Below, piece by piece: positions 17,338 to 27,329 of a stretch of DNA of 64,000 nucleotides (positions within the stretch are counted from its first letter, which is position 1; every line of letters begins with the position of its first letter). The position numbers and the translations under genes are program-made. Source of the DNA: an uncultured Phocaeicola sp. (GTDB lineage Bacteria > Bacteroidota > Bacteroidia > Bacteroidales > Bacteroidaceae); assembly GCA_944321015.1 (NCBI GenBank), contig CALUJS010000008.1, positions 18,777-82,776 of the forward strand. Reading direction: 5' to 3'. The notes under the pieces were generated by a model. The model ran no database searches, had not been told where the DNA came from, and worked only from the letters and a program-made list of their open reading frames with translations.

Positions 17338-18710
17338 ATATGCTTGCTGTCGAGCGATGAATATCCCGCTTTCACGCTGCGCGTGAAGGCGCGCCTGGCC
17401 TCTGTTGCGGTGCCGGGTTGCGTTCCGGTGCTTATCCATTGCAGGGCGGTGCTCAGCAGGAGTTCGTTCTGGTCGCCCAGTTCAAACCAGACGGGTTGGG
17501 CCAGTTCCTCTATGGGGCAGTCCGGCGCGATGCCTCCGGCATAGTCCGACTGGCCCAGACTGTTGTATACCGTGGCGGTCACGGGATACATGGTGAAACC
17601 GTAGGGACTGTCGATGCGCGTCATGGCCACGTTTTTGCCCACGGTCTGTGTGCCTATCACGTGCACCTCCATGTGAGGAGCCAGGCAGTATATCATCATT
17701 TCGGAAGCCGAGGCCGTATATTGCCCCGTGAGGACGAACAGGCGGTTGAGGTTCAGATTGTAGTCGGCATAGTCGGCCAGTAAGGGGAGGGTCTGGTTCA
17801 GGTCTTGCCGTTTGTCGTTGAACACCAGGTGGGCAAACTCCTGGCCGAGTTTGTCCGACGGAGCCAACATGCTGGCCAGTGCCTGCGCGCATGCCACCTG
17901 TCCGCCCTGATTGTAGCGCAGGTCGAGGATGAAGTCGGTCACTCCCTGCTGTCGGCACTTGTGGAAGAAGTCCGGCATCTGGTTCAGATAGGTCAGGTCC
18001 GTCAGGTCGTTCTCGTCCGCACCGGCGCGGAAGTCGTTGTACACCATGTAGCCCACCTTCCGTCCCGTTCCGTTGGGCGTGATGATTTTTTGCAGGTAGT
18101 AGGGGTTGTTTTCCAAGGCGATGGCCGCTGCGAGGGTGATTTCGCGCTCATTGCTCCATGCCCAGTTGCCCGTTTCCGGGTCGATGGTCGGCGATGCTAT
18201 GGTGAGCGTCGCGCCCGGCCCGTTGAACAGTTGCTCCGCGTTGCTCGTGCTGACGTTCTCGCCGTTGATTTGCGTGATGAAGTCGCCCCGGTGCAGTCCG
18301 GCCATGAATGCCGGGGAATTACCGTTGTTGTCTCCGTCAATGACCATCAGCACACGCGCCACTTGGTGGGTGGTGGTGCCCGTGGGATCATTCATGAGAA
18401 CGAAGTCGAAACCGTAGGTCACGGCCTGTATGTTGTTGCGCGTCTGTTCCTCCTCGGGGACGTCGATGTAGGAGTATTTGTCGGCGTCGGCCAGCAGTTG
18501 CGGGAAGAACTCTTCCGGCGGATAGAAGTAGGCTTCCATTTCGGGTTCCTTCATGTCCTGATAGTAGAGATATATGTCCTTCATCTGGTTTTCTATCCAG
18601 TGGGCTTCTTCGGTTTTGGCTACATACTCATAGGTGCGGTCTTCGCCACAGGAGGCGAGTAGGAGGGCTGCCAGGGCGAGTAGGATGGATGTACATTCTT
18701 TTCTGTTCAT
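17313..18710 (-). CDS. S41-family C-terminal processing peptidase lipoprotein
   Basis: 465 aa. The N-terminal lipoprotein signal ends in LLASCGEDRTYEY. A PDZ-like segment follows (FMAGLHRGDFITQINGENVS), then the S41 core with FILDLRYNQGGQ and the catalytic-Ser motif GQYTASASEMMIYCL. It should be a periplasm-facing or surface lipoprotein that degrades or processes exported proteins. A -7 box TATTTTTG on the minus strand is at 18732-18739. The final residues (SLDSKHIPGAVLPY) are encoded by repeat array B, suggesting the array extended into the end of the gene or that the stop was captured from it. Confidence 0.9.
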   Translation of the reverse strand: MNRKECTSILLALAALLLASCGEDRTYEYVAKTEEAHWIENQMKDIYLYYQDMKEPEMEAYFYPPEEFFPQLLADADKYSYIDVPEEEQTRNNIQAVTYGFDFVLMNDPTGTTTHQVARVLMVIDGDNNGNSPAFMAGLHRGDFITQINGENVSTSNAEQLFNGPGATLTIASPTIDPETGNWAWSNEREITLAAAIALENNPYYLQKIITPNGTGRKVGYMVYNDFRAGADENDLTDLTYLNQMPDFFHKCRQQGVTDFILDLRYNQGGQVACAQALASMLAPSDKLGQEFAHLVFNDKRQDLNQTLPLLADYADYNLNLNRLFVLTGQYTASASEMMIYCLAPHMEVHVIGTQTVGKNVAMTRIDSPYGFTMYPVTATVYNSLGQSDYAGGIAPDCPIEELAQPVWFELGDQNELLLSTALQWISTGTQPGTATEARRAFTRSVKAGYSSLDSKHIPGAVLPY

Positions 18711-18731
18711 GTTTCCGGCTTTGTTTCGTGC

Positions 18732-18739
18732 AAAAATAA
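18732..18739 (-). promoter_or_regulatory. Putative -7 box of the S41 gene
   Basis: Complement TATTTTTG fits TAnnTTTG, 21 bases before the start codon at 18710. No -33 element recognised. Confidence 0.45.
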
Positions 18740-18836
18740 AGGTTTCCCGCCATATAACGCGATGAGAGTCGGCTTCTTTTGAATCTTTTCACGCTGAGCC
18801 GGCATATTCGGGCTTGTTTTTGTGGCATGAAACGAC

Positions 18837-18869
18837 GAAGGGCAAACGCCGGTGTGACGTTTGCCCTTC
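18837..18869 (-). terminator. Terminator hairpin after the pectate lyase lipoprotein gene
   Basis: A 12-bp perfect stem, GAAGGGCAAACG against CGTTTGCCCTTC, with a 9-base loop. A second small hairpin (CTCCCTC/GAGGGAG) lies between it and the gene. Confidence 0.75.
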
Positions 18870-18910
18870 GGGTGTCCGTCTCCCTCGTGCGGAGGGAGGA
18901 GGTGGTGTTT

Positions 18911-21415
18911 TTATAGGATGCAGATGCCGATTCGGCGGGTTGTCTTGTTGCCGTCGTTGTCTGCTGCCGTAACGTTGATGTAGGTGATGCCTTTTTCCAT
19001 GGCATCGGTCTTGATTGTCATCTTGCTGCCGTCTGTCGTGGCATCAGGGTTGCCCTCGATGTGGAACGCGGGTTGTTCGTAGGACATGAACAGGGGCGCA
19101 AGGTCTGCCGAGATGGCTTCTCCCTGCTTGGCGGTGTAGTGGGGCACCGACATCCAGTCGAGATATTCCTCGAGGTTGGTGTATCCGTCCTTGTCGGGGT
19201 CGGCGTTGGCATCGCTGAAGTCTCCGGCTTCCGAATTCGGGTCGGTGCCGTGGAGTTCTTCCCACCAGTTGGGCAGGCCGTCTCCGTCGGTGTCAAAGTC
19301 GGCGGCACGTTTCTCTTCGGGATACTCTTCGTAGCCTCCGGCGTCGGCCTCATTGTCGATGATGCCGGGCGTCTTGCCCACGCTGCCCGTGTAAGTATAT
19401 GTTCCCTTGAGTGTTTCGAGCACCACGCGTTGGTCGTGTTCGTCGAACATCGGCATGTTGCAACCTACGTCGGAGAGGGTCGACATGTATGCGCCTTGTG
19501 CGGTTTCAATCTCTGCGTATGAGGGGAAGAACGGTTCGTCTACCCAGACATCCCAGTCGAGCACTTGTCCGTTGGACAGCTCGTAGCGGCGCAACTGTTC
19601 GTTGTCGGTCACCAGCTTGCCGTCCACGTCCTCGCGGATGTTGCCTGCGCAATAGTAGCTTTGCGAGCCTTTGCCCACGCCCTCCAGCTGGGCACGCAGA
19701 ATGTATTTCTGTGTGGTCGACGGGCCCATCTTGTAATAATTGTTCACGAAGTTGACTTCATGTGCGCCTCCGTCGGTGGCACGTCCTGCCCAGTTGTATA
19801 CCACATTGTTGAAGATGTCCAATGCACCGGCATAGTATCCGTTGCCGTCCAAGCCGCCGCCCATGCTCCAGTTGCGACCGGCGCAGTGGGCCAACAGGTT
19901 GTGGTGGAACGAACCGATGTTGCCTCCGATGGTAGCCGCATAGCCGTGTCCCTTGCCTTTCTTGTAGTTCTTGTGTCCGGCAATGTTGAGCGCTTCGGAG
20001 ATGAGTGTGTTCTGCAACGTGATGTTCTTGGCGCCTCGCGAGCTGAACGATTCGTCGATAGTCCAGCTGATGGAGCAGTGGTCGGTGATGCTGTGGTCGG
20101 CTCCGGCCATGCCTATGCCGTCAAAAGTCTTTCCTGCGCCCAAGCGAACGCGGATGAAGCGGCAGATGCCGTCCGGACCTACGCCGAAGGGAGCCCCCTT
20201 GATGCAGATGCCTTTGCCCGGAGCTGTTTGTCCGGCAATGGTGACGTAGGGGGAACCGCATCCCAGGCGCGATTTCAGCTCAATGGTACCCGATACGTCG
20301 AACACGATGGTGCGCGGGCCTATGTCGTTGGTAATGGCTTCGCGAAGGCTGCCCGGGCCGTCGTCGTTCAGATTGGTTACGTGTACCACTTTGCCGCCAC
20401 GGCCTCCGATGGCAAAGCGCCCGTATCCTTCGGCTCCTTCAAAAGCCAGATGGCGCGGACGGAAGCACCACACGTTGCCATGCGTCAAATTACCTTCGGC
20501 GTCTTCCTCATCAACGCGCCAATAGTATTTGTTCAGGTTGTAGAGGTCGCTCATCTGATATCGGGCTTCGTCGGATGAACCTTTGTAGAGTTCGTCGCCG
20601 GTGGAAGCCTGTGCCACGGCGAGTGAATCCAATCCTACATAAACGTGGTGTTTGACGGCTTCTTTGCCGGGCGTCCATGTGAGGATGATGCCGTTGTCTG
20701 CATCGGCGTGCATGTCTTCATCTGCCGGAGTGGGACGTTGGGCTTGGCGCAAGATGTCGGGGGTGTCAATCTCGATACCGTTCAGATAGACTGCACGGTT
20801 TTCGGCTTCGGCATCCTTGGCCTTGAAGCGGATTATGACATCGTCGCCCGCATTGGCCACATTGACTACTGTCTTCAGCACAAGGGCTTCCTCTTTCACC
20901 AAAGCACGGCAGGGGCACGACTGGTTGCTGTGTACCAGGCTGTCTTGTACATAGACGTCAAATGCCGGAACGGGGGTTCCTTCCTTTAGTTCAAAGTTGT
21001 TGTGATAGGTTTGTATTACGTGCTCTCCTTGAGTCAGGCCGCAAATGCGCAATTCCAACTCGCTGTCGTTATTTACATATACACCGTCGCTCACCAGTTT
21101 TGCCAGATAGGGCGTTTGCACGCCGGCTTTGTAGTATCCCGAGCGCAGGGTTGCGTCGTCGTTTCCTTTTACGCTCAGGATGGCTTGTAAATCGGCGCTA
21201 AGTTTGAGCGTGTCGGCTTTCTGTCCTTCGACTTCCCATGGCATATACTTTACTTCGTTTACTTCGGCCAAACTGCGTCGAGCCACGTTGCAGTCTATTC
21301 TGTATGCCGGTTCCCGGTTACTTGCGTCTTGTCCCGTCGTGGCACATGCCGAGCAAAGCAAGGCGCCACCGGCCAGCAAATAACAGATGCTGCTTTTTTG
21401 TTTTCTTTTCATCAT
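18911..21415 (-). CDS. Family 1 polysaccharide lyase (pectate lyase) lipoprotein
   Basis: 834 aa. The lipoprotein signal ends LLCSACATTG. Residues about 30-215 form a beta-rich N-terminal module of unknown identity, and about 215-310 a fibronectin III-like segment (GIILTWTPGKEAVKHHVYVG). The PL1 beta-helix runs about 320-600 and includes GGRGGKVVHVTNLNDDGPGS, YVTIAGQTAPGKGI and ITDHCSISWTIDESFS. A calcium-binding thrombospondin-3/EF-type segment (DFDTDGDGLPNWWEELHGTD, then DPDKDGYTNLEEY) lies around 700-755, followed by a short Ig-like tail. It is predicted to cleave pectate or related polygalacturonan at the cell surface by beta-elimination. No SusC/SusD, sensor or other CAZyme is adjacent. 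Confidence 0.88.
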   Translation of the reverse strand: MMKRKQKSSICYLLAGGALLCSACATTGQDASNREPAYRIDCNVARRSLAEVNEVKYMPWEVEGQKADTLKLSADLQAILSVKGNDDATLRSGYYKAGVQTPYLAKLVSDGVYVNNDSELELRICGLTQGEHVIQTYHNNFELKEGTPVPAFDVYVQDSLVHSNQSCPCRALVKEEALVLKTVVNVANAGDDVIIRFKAKDAEAENRAVYLNGIEIDTPDILRQAQRPTPADEDMHADADNGIILTWTPGKEAVKHHVYVGLDSLAVAQASTGDELYKGSSDEARYQMSDLYNLNKYYWRVDEEDAEGNLTHGNVWCFRPRHLAFEGAEGYGRFAIGGRGGKVVHVTNLNDDGPGSLREAITNDIGPRTIVFDVSGTIELKSRLGCGSPYVTIAGQTAPGKGICIKGAPFGVGPDGICRFIRVRLGAGKTFDGIGMAGADHSITDHCSISWTIDESFSSRGAKNITLQNTLISEALNIAGHKNYKKGKGHGYAATIGGNIGSFHHNLLAHCAGRNWSMGGGLDGNGYYAGALDIFNNVVYNWAGRATDGGAHEVNFVNNYYKMGPSTTQKYILRAQLEGVGKGSQSYYCAGNIREDVDGKLVTDNEQLRRYELSNGQVLDWDVWVDEPFFPSYAEIETAQGAYMSTLSDVGCNMPMFDEHDQRVVLETLKGTYTYTGSVGKTPGIIDNEADAGGYEEYPEEKRAADFDTDGDGLPNWWEELHGTDPNSEAGDFSDANADPDKDGYTNLEEYLDWMSVPHYTAKQGEAISADLAPLFMSYEQPAFHIEGNPDATTDGSKMTIKTDAMEKGITYINVTAADNDGNKTTRRIGICIL

Positions 21416-21552
21416 GTTTTTCGCAATATTAATAAGTGATTGTTTGTTACTCTTCGTATTGACTACAATAAACGGCCGTGGTTTAAACGTCCTTTGAAAT
21501 TTTGCATTAAGTAACGTTGGAATATTGGATGGTGTTTGTCAGGAATAGAAGA

Positions 21553-21591
21553 AGGAGGCTGCTGCAATGCAAGAACACGTAGCAGCCTCCT
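21553..21591 (-). terminator. Terminator after the DUF4831 gene
   Basis: Perfect 11-bp stem AGGAGGCTGCT/AGCAGCCTCCT, with a U-rich tail (CCTTCTTCTATTCC) in the minus direction. Confidence 0.85.
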
Positions 21592-21608
21592 ATAGTGTAT
21601 GGCGGTTG

Positions 21609-22667
21609 TCATTCCTCGGCGGCAATCTTCAGGATGCCGCCAGTGGTGGAGTCGAATATTACCTGTGTGGTCGTTTTCTTGTCGAACAACTTCCGGCTTA
21701 GTGTTTCCTTGTTGCCAAATTGGGCGAAGGGAAGTTCGGCTTTATAGTATTCTTTTTTACCTTTGGTAATGCTGACGCGGGCTTTTCCCGGTACGGCGTA
21801 CACCACGCCGTCGAGTTTCTTCTTGGCTTTCTCGTCGGGAGTCGGGGCGGGCACGGTATTCATGTTTTCCAGTGACACGTAAATCGGTTCGCCTGCCAGG
21901 TTGTTGGCGCCTACCACGCCCAGTTTCTGCGAGAAGCGGAACAGCACTTTGCGGTCGATGTTTCCCGTAGGCGTCAGCGTGAGGGTAAACTTGCGTGTTT
22001 CCTTCACGGTGGTGCCCGTGAAGAGTTGCATCAAGGCCTTTTCCTGCTTATCCAGATTGGCCAGCATGATTTTCAGCGATTCGCCATCGGTAGGCATGAA
22101 GTCGGCCTGTCCGCGTGTCAGGCTGTTTTTGCTTTCGCGTATGTTGTAGATTTCCTTGGCGGTAAGCTCGGCCATTTTCGCCGTGGAGCCGGCCATGAGA
22201 ATTTCCTCGGTCATGTAATCGCGCGGATTGATGAGCGGAGCTGCCGGTTGAGTGGATTCGCTTTCATCCGGATTGTTGCTCTGTGGGCTGTGTGTGTTGA
22301 TGGCTTTCAGCACGCCGTCGGGTGTAAGTTCCACAAGAGGAGCCACGGTTTTGTCTCTGAGTTCGATGGTGAAAGCCTGTTCCTTGTTTGGTTCTCCGAC
22401 GGGAGTCACTTCGATGTCTTTGATGTCCCATGCCTCATCTGCTTTCGAGGAGACGCCTTTCAGCCGGAGGTATTTCTCTGCATATCGGCAAAAGTCGCCG
22501 GGCACGAACGTCGTTTTTTCAGCGGTCACGGTGATGTGTAACACCGTTTGCGGCAGGAAGTAGGTCACTCCTTCTTCGTTTTGTCCCGGAGCATAATTGC
22601 TCACGCGCGTTTGGGCGTTGGCAGACAGGGACAGCAGCAGTGCAAAAGCAAATAATCCGATTCTCAT
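21609..22667 (-). CDS. DUF4831 family exported protein
   Basis: 352 aa with a signal peptide (MRIGLFAFALLLSLSANAQ). The rest matches the Bacteroidales family DUF4831: EGVTYFLPQTVLHITVTAEK near the N-terminus, a PRDYMTEEILMAGSTAKMAE motif mid-protein and GGILKIAAEE at the end. It is periplasmic and of unknown function. It starts 36 bases after the NAD(P)H-hydrate repair gene, and the two are probably co-transcribed and end at the hairpin at 21553-21591. Confidence 0.87.
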   Translation of the reverse strand: MRIGLFAFALLLSLSANAQTRVSNYAPGQNEEGVTYFLPQTVLHITVTAEKTTFVPGDFCRYAEKYLRLKGVSSKADEAWDIKDIEVTPVGEPNKEQAFTIELRDKTVAPLVELTPDGVLKAINTHSPQSNNPDESESTQPAAPLINPRDYMTEEILMAGSTAKMAELTAKEIYNIRESKNSLTRGQADFMPTDGESLKIMLANLDKQEKALMQLFTGTTVKETRKFTLTLTPTGNIDRKVLFRFSQKLGVVGANNLAGEPIYVSLENMNTVPAPTPDEKAKKKLDGVVYAVPGKARVSITKGKKEYYKAELPFAQFGNKETLSRKLFDKKTTTQVIFDSTTGGILKIAAEE

Positions 22668-22703
22668 ATTGACATGATTTAGATGTTTACGTTTCTAGGG
22701 ACT

Positions 22704-24218
22704 TCAAATTTGTTTCCACGCGTGGGGCAGGTAGTTGACGATGCTGCCTGCGGTCATGGCTATCTGGCTTTCGGCTTCGGCTGCCAGGTCGCCGGCCAGT
22801 CCGTGGACGTACACGCCCAGACGGCATGCGGCTTCCGGGGCATAACCTTGCGCCAGCAGAGCCAGCAGGATGCCGGTGAGCACGTCGCCGCTGCCTGCGG
22901 TGGCCATGCCCGGGTTGCCCGTGGTGTTGAAAGCCACATTGCCGTCGGGGGCGATGATGGCTGTGTTGGCACCTTTGACTATGATGTAAAGGCTGTAGCG
23001 TGCAGCCAGTTCCTTGGCCCTTGACAGGCGTTCGTAGCTGTCGGCACATGTGCCGACGAGGCGTTCCAGTTCTCCGGGATGCGGGGTGAGGATGCTGTCG
23101 TGTGGTATCAGGTTCAGCCACGAATGGTTTTGGGCCAGAATGTTCAGCGCGTCCGCATCGAGCACCATCGGCGACGAGGTGGCTTGCAGTTGTTCCACGA
23201 GCGCTTCCGCCGTTTCCATCTCCTTGCCGATGCCGGGGCCAATGGCGATGGCACGGAACATTTCCGTTTCGGTGGAGGCTGTGGTGAAGCTGTCGTCGCT
23301 GTAGTCCAGCTCTACCATGGCTTCGGGGACGGCGGTTTGCAGTATGTCGTAGTTGCGGAGCGGGGCGTGTACCGTGAGCAGGCCTACGCCGCTGCGCAGA
23401 CAGGCGCGGGCGGCCAGAACGGAGGCTCCCGTCATGCCCACTTTGCCCGCTATGAGCAGGGCGTGGCCATACGTGCCTTTGTGGGCGAATTTGTTTCTCG
23501 GCCGTACGAGTGCGGCGATTTCATCGCGCTCGAGCGTGCGGAAGGGTGTGTGTACATCCTTCAGATAATCGGGATGAAGGCCGATGTCGAGCACCTCCAC
23601 TTCGCCCAGGTATTTCTGGTTTTCGGCAAAGAGGAAGGACAGTTTGGCCTGTCCGATGGTCAGTGTCAGGTCGGCACGGATGATGTTGTCGTGTTGGTTG
23701 TAGGTGTTGTCTTCACACATCAGTCCGGATGGCAGGTCGATGGCTACGACTTTGGCCGCTGACCGGTTGATGCGGTGCACCATTTGGGCGAAACCTTTTT
23801 CCAGCGGCTTGTTCAGTCCGGAGCCGAACATGCCGTCTATTATCACGTCGTGCTCGTTCAGCTGGGGCGGAATGAACCGTGAGTGCGGGATGATTTCCTC
23901 GAATTTCACGTTGTCGCACAGGCGCAGCAGGTCGCGGTTCGTGCTGCAGTCGTCCGACAGTTTTCCGGTGGCATTGAACAGATAGGCCTCCACTGAGTAT
24001 CCTTTTTCGGCGAGCATGCGGGCCACGGCCAGGGCATCTCCTCCGTTGTTGCCCGGACCTGCGAATACTTTTACCGTTGTCCGCTTGTCCCAACGCCGGG
24101 CGATGGCTTCCGTAATGGCCTGGGCGGCCCGTTCCATCAGGTCGATGGAGGCTATGGGTTCATGTTCTATGGTGTATCGGTCCCATTCCTTGATTTGCGA
24201 GTTAGTCAGTATCTTCAT
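22704..24218 (-). CDS. nnr: Bifunctional NAD(P)H-hydrate epimerase / ADP-dependent dehydratase
   Basis: 504 aa, the full two-domain length. The N-terminal YjeF/NnrE epimerase domain has VFAGPGNNGGDALAVARML and IDGMFGSGLNKPL. The C-terminal NnrD kinase-fold domain has LLIAGKVGMTGASVLAARA, SILTPHPGELERL and the catalytic GNPGMATAGSGDVLTGI. It repairs hydrated NADH and NADPH, the damaged forms of the cofactors. It is the first gene of a leftward unit with DUF4831; another NAD gene, nadE, lies in the window at 53506-55437 but is not linked. Confidence 0.96.
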   Translation of the reverse strand: MKILTNSQIKEWDRYTIEHEPIASIDLMERAAQAITEAIARRWDKRTTVKVFAGPGNNGGDALAVARMLAEKGYSVEAYLFNATGKLSDDCSTNRDLLRLCDNVKFEEIIPHSRFIPPQLNEHDVIIDGMFGSGLNKPLEKGFAQMVHRINRSAAKVVAIDLPSGLMCEDNTYNQHDNIIRADLTLTIGQAKLSFLFAENQKYLGEVEVLDIGLHPDYLKDVHTPFRTLERDEIAALVRPRNKFAHKGTYGHALLIAGKVGMTGASVLAARACLRSGVGLLTVHAPLRNYDILQTAVPEAMVELDYSDDSFTTASTETEMFRAIAIGPGIGKEMETAEALVEQLQATSSPMVLDADALNILAQNHSWLNLIPHDSILTPHPGELERLVGTCADSYERLSRAKELAARYSLYIIVKGANTAIIAPDGNVAFNTTGNPGMATAGSGDVLTGILLALLAQGYAPEAACRLGVYVHGLAGDLAAEAESQIAMTAGSIVNYLPHAWKQI

Positions 24219-24355
24219 GTTTTGTATCGTCTTTGTTTATATTTGGCTGTAAAATTACTATTTTAGGTGCAGATAGTAGCCTGTTTGCGGGAAAAACCTT
24301 GTGCTTTTTTTCTTTTGTCGTCTTTTGCTTTCCCCGGCAAATGCGTGTGCGGATT

Positions 24356-24385
24356 TTGCTAGCTGATTGAAAAAGTGTAGCTTTG
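24356..24385 (+). promoter_or_regulatory. Strong Bacteroides-type promoter of adk
   Basis: TTG at 24356-24358 (within GATTTTGC), a 19-base spacer and TAGCTTTG at 24378-24385. The adk ATG is at 24462, giving a leader of about 70 bases. Confidence 0.8.
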
Positions 24386-24461
24386 CACCCGATTTTTGAA
24401 AGCTGATGCAAAATACGAGCAAATGAATCCATATATTATATTAAGGTAAAAGATAACAATC

Positions 24462-25031
24462 ATGCTGAACATTGTAATTTTTGGCGCTCCGGGTTCCGGC
24501 AAGGGCACCCAGAGCGAACGTATTGTGGAAAAATACGGCATCAATCACATCTCTACCGGAGACGTGCTCCGTGCGGAAATAAAGAATGGTACGGAACTGG
24601 GCAAGACGGCCAAGGGATATATCGACCAAGGCCAGTTGATTCCCGACTCGCTGATGATAGACATCCTGGCCGGCGTGCTCGACTCGTTCAAGGACAGCAA
24701 GGGCGTGATTTTCGACGGTTTCCCCCGCACCATCGCCCAAGCCGGGGCTTTGAAGCAGATGTTGGCCGAAAGAGGTCAGGAGGTATCGGTGATGCTCGAC
24801 CTGGATGTGCCCGAGGACGAACTGATGACCCGCCTCATCAAGCGCGGACAGGAGACCGGCCGCACCGATGACAACGAGGAGACCATCAAGAAACGTCTGG
24901 TCGTATATCATTCGCAGACGGCTCCGCTTATCGACTGGTATAAGAGCGAAGGCAAATATCAGCACATCCAAGGCGTGGGCACGATGGAAGGCATCTTTGC
25001 CGATATTGTTGCAGCTATCGAAAAATTGTAA
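24462..25031 (+). CDS. adk: Adenylate kinase
   Basis: 189 aa, the short form lacking the long zinc-type LID. The P-loop is GAPGSGKGTQSERI near the N-terminus, and the NMP-binding ISTGDVLRAEI and FDGFPRTIAQA segments are intact. RLIKRGQETGRTDDN supplies the catalytic arginines of the lid. It interconverts ATP + AMP with 2 ADP. It is followed by repeat array C and then obgE on the same strand. In several Bacteroides relatives hpt precedes adk; here hpt is absent and an independent promoter is seen instead. Confidence 0.97.
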   Translation: MLNIVIFGAPGSGKGTQSERIVEKYGINHISTGDVLRAEIKNGTELGKTAKGYIDQGQLIPDSLMIDILAGVLDSFKDSKGVIFDGFPRTIAQAGALKQMLAERGQEVSVMLDLDVPEDELMTRLIKRGQETGRTDDNEETIKKRLVVYHSQTAPLIDWYKSEGKYQHIQGVGTMEGIFADIVAAIEKL

Positions 25032-25155
25032 TCAAATTCTAAATCACAAGGACGCGGATTGCGCAAACCATAAAGATTTGCGTAATTTGCGTCTCTTTAT
25101 GTCTGCCCGTCGGGCTTTGTTCCGTCAGAGGAGCCGTATGCGCCGTCATGACCGT

Positions 25156-25243
25156 CGATATTCCCGCTCGTGAGCGTCCATATCTCTGCTTGTGAGCGCC
25201 CATATCTCCGCTCGCAAGCGTCCATATCTGCGCGTTCGGGCCT
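25156..25243. repeat. 22-bp palindromic tandem array, copy C (4 units)
   Basis: Units start at 25156, 25178, 25200 and 25222. The joints read GTCCATATCT or a close variant, and the cores are GCTCGTGAGCG, GCTTGTGAGCG and GCTCGCAAGCG. It fills much of the 277-base adk-obgE gap and, if translated in frame with obgE, would add a spurious 39-residue extension. No promoter or terminator was recognised around it. Confidence 0.9.
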
Positions 25244-25308
25244 CTGTGTCATCGCCCGGAACGATATGCGGCAGGCAGATGCAAACATCAATAACGCAAG
25301 TATTTACA

Positions 25309-26502
25309 ATGGCTGAATCGAATTTTGTAGACTACGTGAAGATTTATTGCCGCTCGGGCAAGGGCGGACGCGGCTCGGCACATTTGCGCCGGGAAAAGTA
25401 CATTCCGAACGGAGGCCCGGATGGCGGCGACGGCGGACGCGGCGGGCATGTCATCCTGCGCGGGAACCGTAATTATTGGACGTTGCTCCATCTGAAGTAT
25501 GACCGCCATGTGTTTGCCGGACACGGAGGCAACGGCTCGCGCAACCGCAGCTTCGGCAAGGATGGTGAAGACAAGGTGGTGGAAGTGCCTTGCGGAACGG
25601 TGGTCTACAATGCCGAGACCGGCGAATACATTTGCGACATCACCGAGCACGAACAGGAAGTCATCCTGTTGCGCGGCGGACGCGGCGGTCTGGGCAACTG
25701 GCATTTCAAGACTGCCACCCGGCAGGCGCCCCGCTTTGCCCAGCCGGGAGAACCGATGCAGGAACTGACCGTCATATTGGAACTGAAGCTTCTGGCCGAT
25801 GTGGGACTCGTGGGATTCCCCAATGCCGGCAAGTCGACCCTGCTGTCCGTCGTGTCGTCGGCACGTCCGAAGATAGCCAATTATCCTTTTACTACGTTGG
25901 AGCCCAATCTGGGCATCGTGTCCTATCGCGAAGGGAAATCGTTCGTGATGGCCGACATACCCGGCATCATCGAGGGAGCCAGCGAGGGTAAGGGACTGGG
26001 CTTGCGCTTCCTGCGCCACATCGAGCGCAATTCGCTGTTGCTCTTTATGGTGCCCGGCGATACCGACGACATTGCCCGCGAATATGACATCCTGCTCAAC
26101 GAACTGGCCACGTTCAACCCGGAGATGCTCGACAAACAGCGCGTGTTGGCCATCACGAAGTGCGACATGCTCGACGAGGAACTCATCGCGATGCTCTCGG
26201 AGCATCTGCCCGAAGGCGTCCCCCACGTGTTCATTTCCTCCCTGACCGGGATGGGCATCCGGCAGCTGAAGGACATTCTGTGGCAGGCGTTGAACAGCGA
26301 GAGCAACAAGCTGGAGTCAGTGGCAGGCGAGCGCATCGTGCATCGGAACAAAGACGTCGACCGCCTGAAGAGCGAGCTGAAGGCGATGGGCGAGGATGAG
26401 GACATCACCTATGTGGACGAAGACGAGATAGAAGACCTCGACGATTACGAGATAGAGGATTACGACGAAGAATACGACGATCGGAACGACAGCAGACAAT
26501 GA
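25309..26502 (+). CDS. obgE: GTPase ObgE/CgtA
   Basis: 397 aa from the ATG at 25309 ([20 protein letters not shown]). An upstream start at 25192 lies inside repeat array C and was rejected. The glycine-rich Obg fold spans residues 1-160, and the G domain has [11 protein letters not shown], the switch region [10 protein letters not shown], and [26 protein letters not shown] supplies G4. The C-terminus is a highly acidic tail of about 30 residues. ObgE is a ribosome-assembly and stress GTPase that binds the 50S subunit. The stop overlaps the next gene's ATG by 4 bases. Confidence 0.96.
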   Translation: MAESNFVDYVKIYCRSGKGGRGSAHLRREKYIPNGGPDGGDGGRGGHVILRGNRNYWTLLHLKYDRHVFAGHGGNGSRNRSFGKDGEDKVVEVPCGTVVYNAETGEYICDITEHEQEVILLRGGRGGLGNWHFKTATRQAPRFAQPGEPMQELTVILELKLLADVGLVGFPNAGKSTLLSVVSSARPKIANYPFTTLEPNLGIVSYREGKSFVMADIPGIIEGASEGKGLGLRFLRHIERNSLLLFMVPGDTDDIAREYDILLNELATFNPEMLDKQRVLAITKCDMLDEELIAMLSEHLPEGVPHVFISSLTGMGIRQLKDILWQALNSESNKLESVAGERIVHRNKDVDRLKSELKAMGEDEDITYVDEDEIEDLDDYEIEDYDEEYDDRNDSRQ

Positions 26503-27314
26503 GTCACTTGACATGTAACGGGGCGTTGCTGGATTATGACCTCTTTGCCCCTTATGCAGAGGTGAGCGCTTTCTCCACCACCCGTCACGGAGGATGCGGG
26601 CAGGGAGCTTATGCATCCTTCAACTGCTCGCCTTATTGCGGCGACAATCCGACGGTCGTGAGCCGGAACCTGCAACGGTTGTCGGCTTTGCTGCCTTCTT
26701 ATCCGGCAGAGTGGGTCATCCCGCATCAGGTGCATGGCGACAAGGTGTTGGCCGTGGGCGATGAATACGCCGGCGCGTCAGCCGACAAGCGTCGCGAGAT
26801 GGTGGAAGGCGTGGATGCGCTGGTGACCGACAGACCCGGATATTGCCTTTGCGTATCGACGGCCGACTGTGTGCCGTTGCTCTTCTTCGACCCCTGTCGG
26901 CGGGTGGCGGGCGTGGCCCATGCCGGATGGCGTGGCACCGTGGCCTGCATAGCCCGGCGCACCGTGGAGACGATGGAGCGGCACTATGGCTGCCGTGCTG
27001 CCGACCTGCTTGTGGCCGTGGGCCCGGGCATATCGCTCGAAGCCTTCGAGGTGGGAGTGGAGGTCTACGAAGCCTTTCGTGAGGCCGGTTTCCCGATGGA
27101 CAAAGTGGCCCGCTGGCATCGTCCGTCGGCCCGGTGGCACATCGACCTGTGGGAGGCCAATGCCTGGCTGCTGGCCGAGGCGGGCGTACCGGGGACGCAA
27201 GTCGAGCAGTCCGGCGTATGCACCTATCTGCAGTGCGACGACTTCTTTTCTGCACGCCGTCTGGGCACGCGTTGCGGCCGGGTGTTGTCCGGCATTATGT
27301 TAGATTATGAATGA
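26499..27314 (+). CDS. pgeF: PgeF/YfiH laccase-domain protein
   Basis: 271 aa. The conserved copper/zinc-site residues of the DUF152 family are present: [28 protein letters not shown] and [15 protein letters not shown]. Members are described as purine nucleoside phosphorylase/adenosine deaminase-like enzymes (LACC1/FAMIN homologues) and as peptidoglycan-editing factors that prevent misincorporation into muropeptide precursors. The exact role here is not decidable from sequence. It is translationally coupled to obgE by a 4-base overlap. Confidence 0.9.
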   Translation: MSHLTCNGALLDYDLFAPYAEVSAFSTTRHGGCGQGAYASFNCSPYCGDNPTVVSRNLQRLSALLPSYPAEWVIPHQVHGDKVLAVGDEYAGASADKRREMVEGVDALVTDRPGYCLCVSTADCVPLLFFDPCRRVAGVAHAGWRGTVACIARRTVETMERHYGCRAADLLVAVGPGISLEAFEVGVEVYEAFREAGFPMDKVARWHRPSARWHIDLWEANAWLLAEAGVPGTQVEQSGVCTYLQCDDFFSARRLGTRCGRVLSGIMLDYE

Positions 27315-27329
27315 TAAAACCAGCGTGAT

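Noticed and set aside
25192..25308. Longer obgE start with a 39-residue N-terminal extension
   Set aside because: The extension is translated 22-bp repeat array ([18 protein letters not shown]) and does not belong to the Obg fold, which begins at [10 protein letters not shown].
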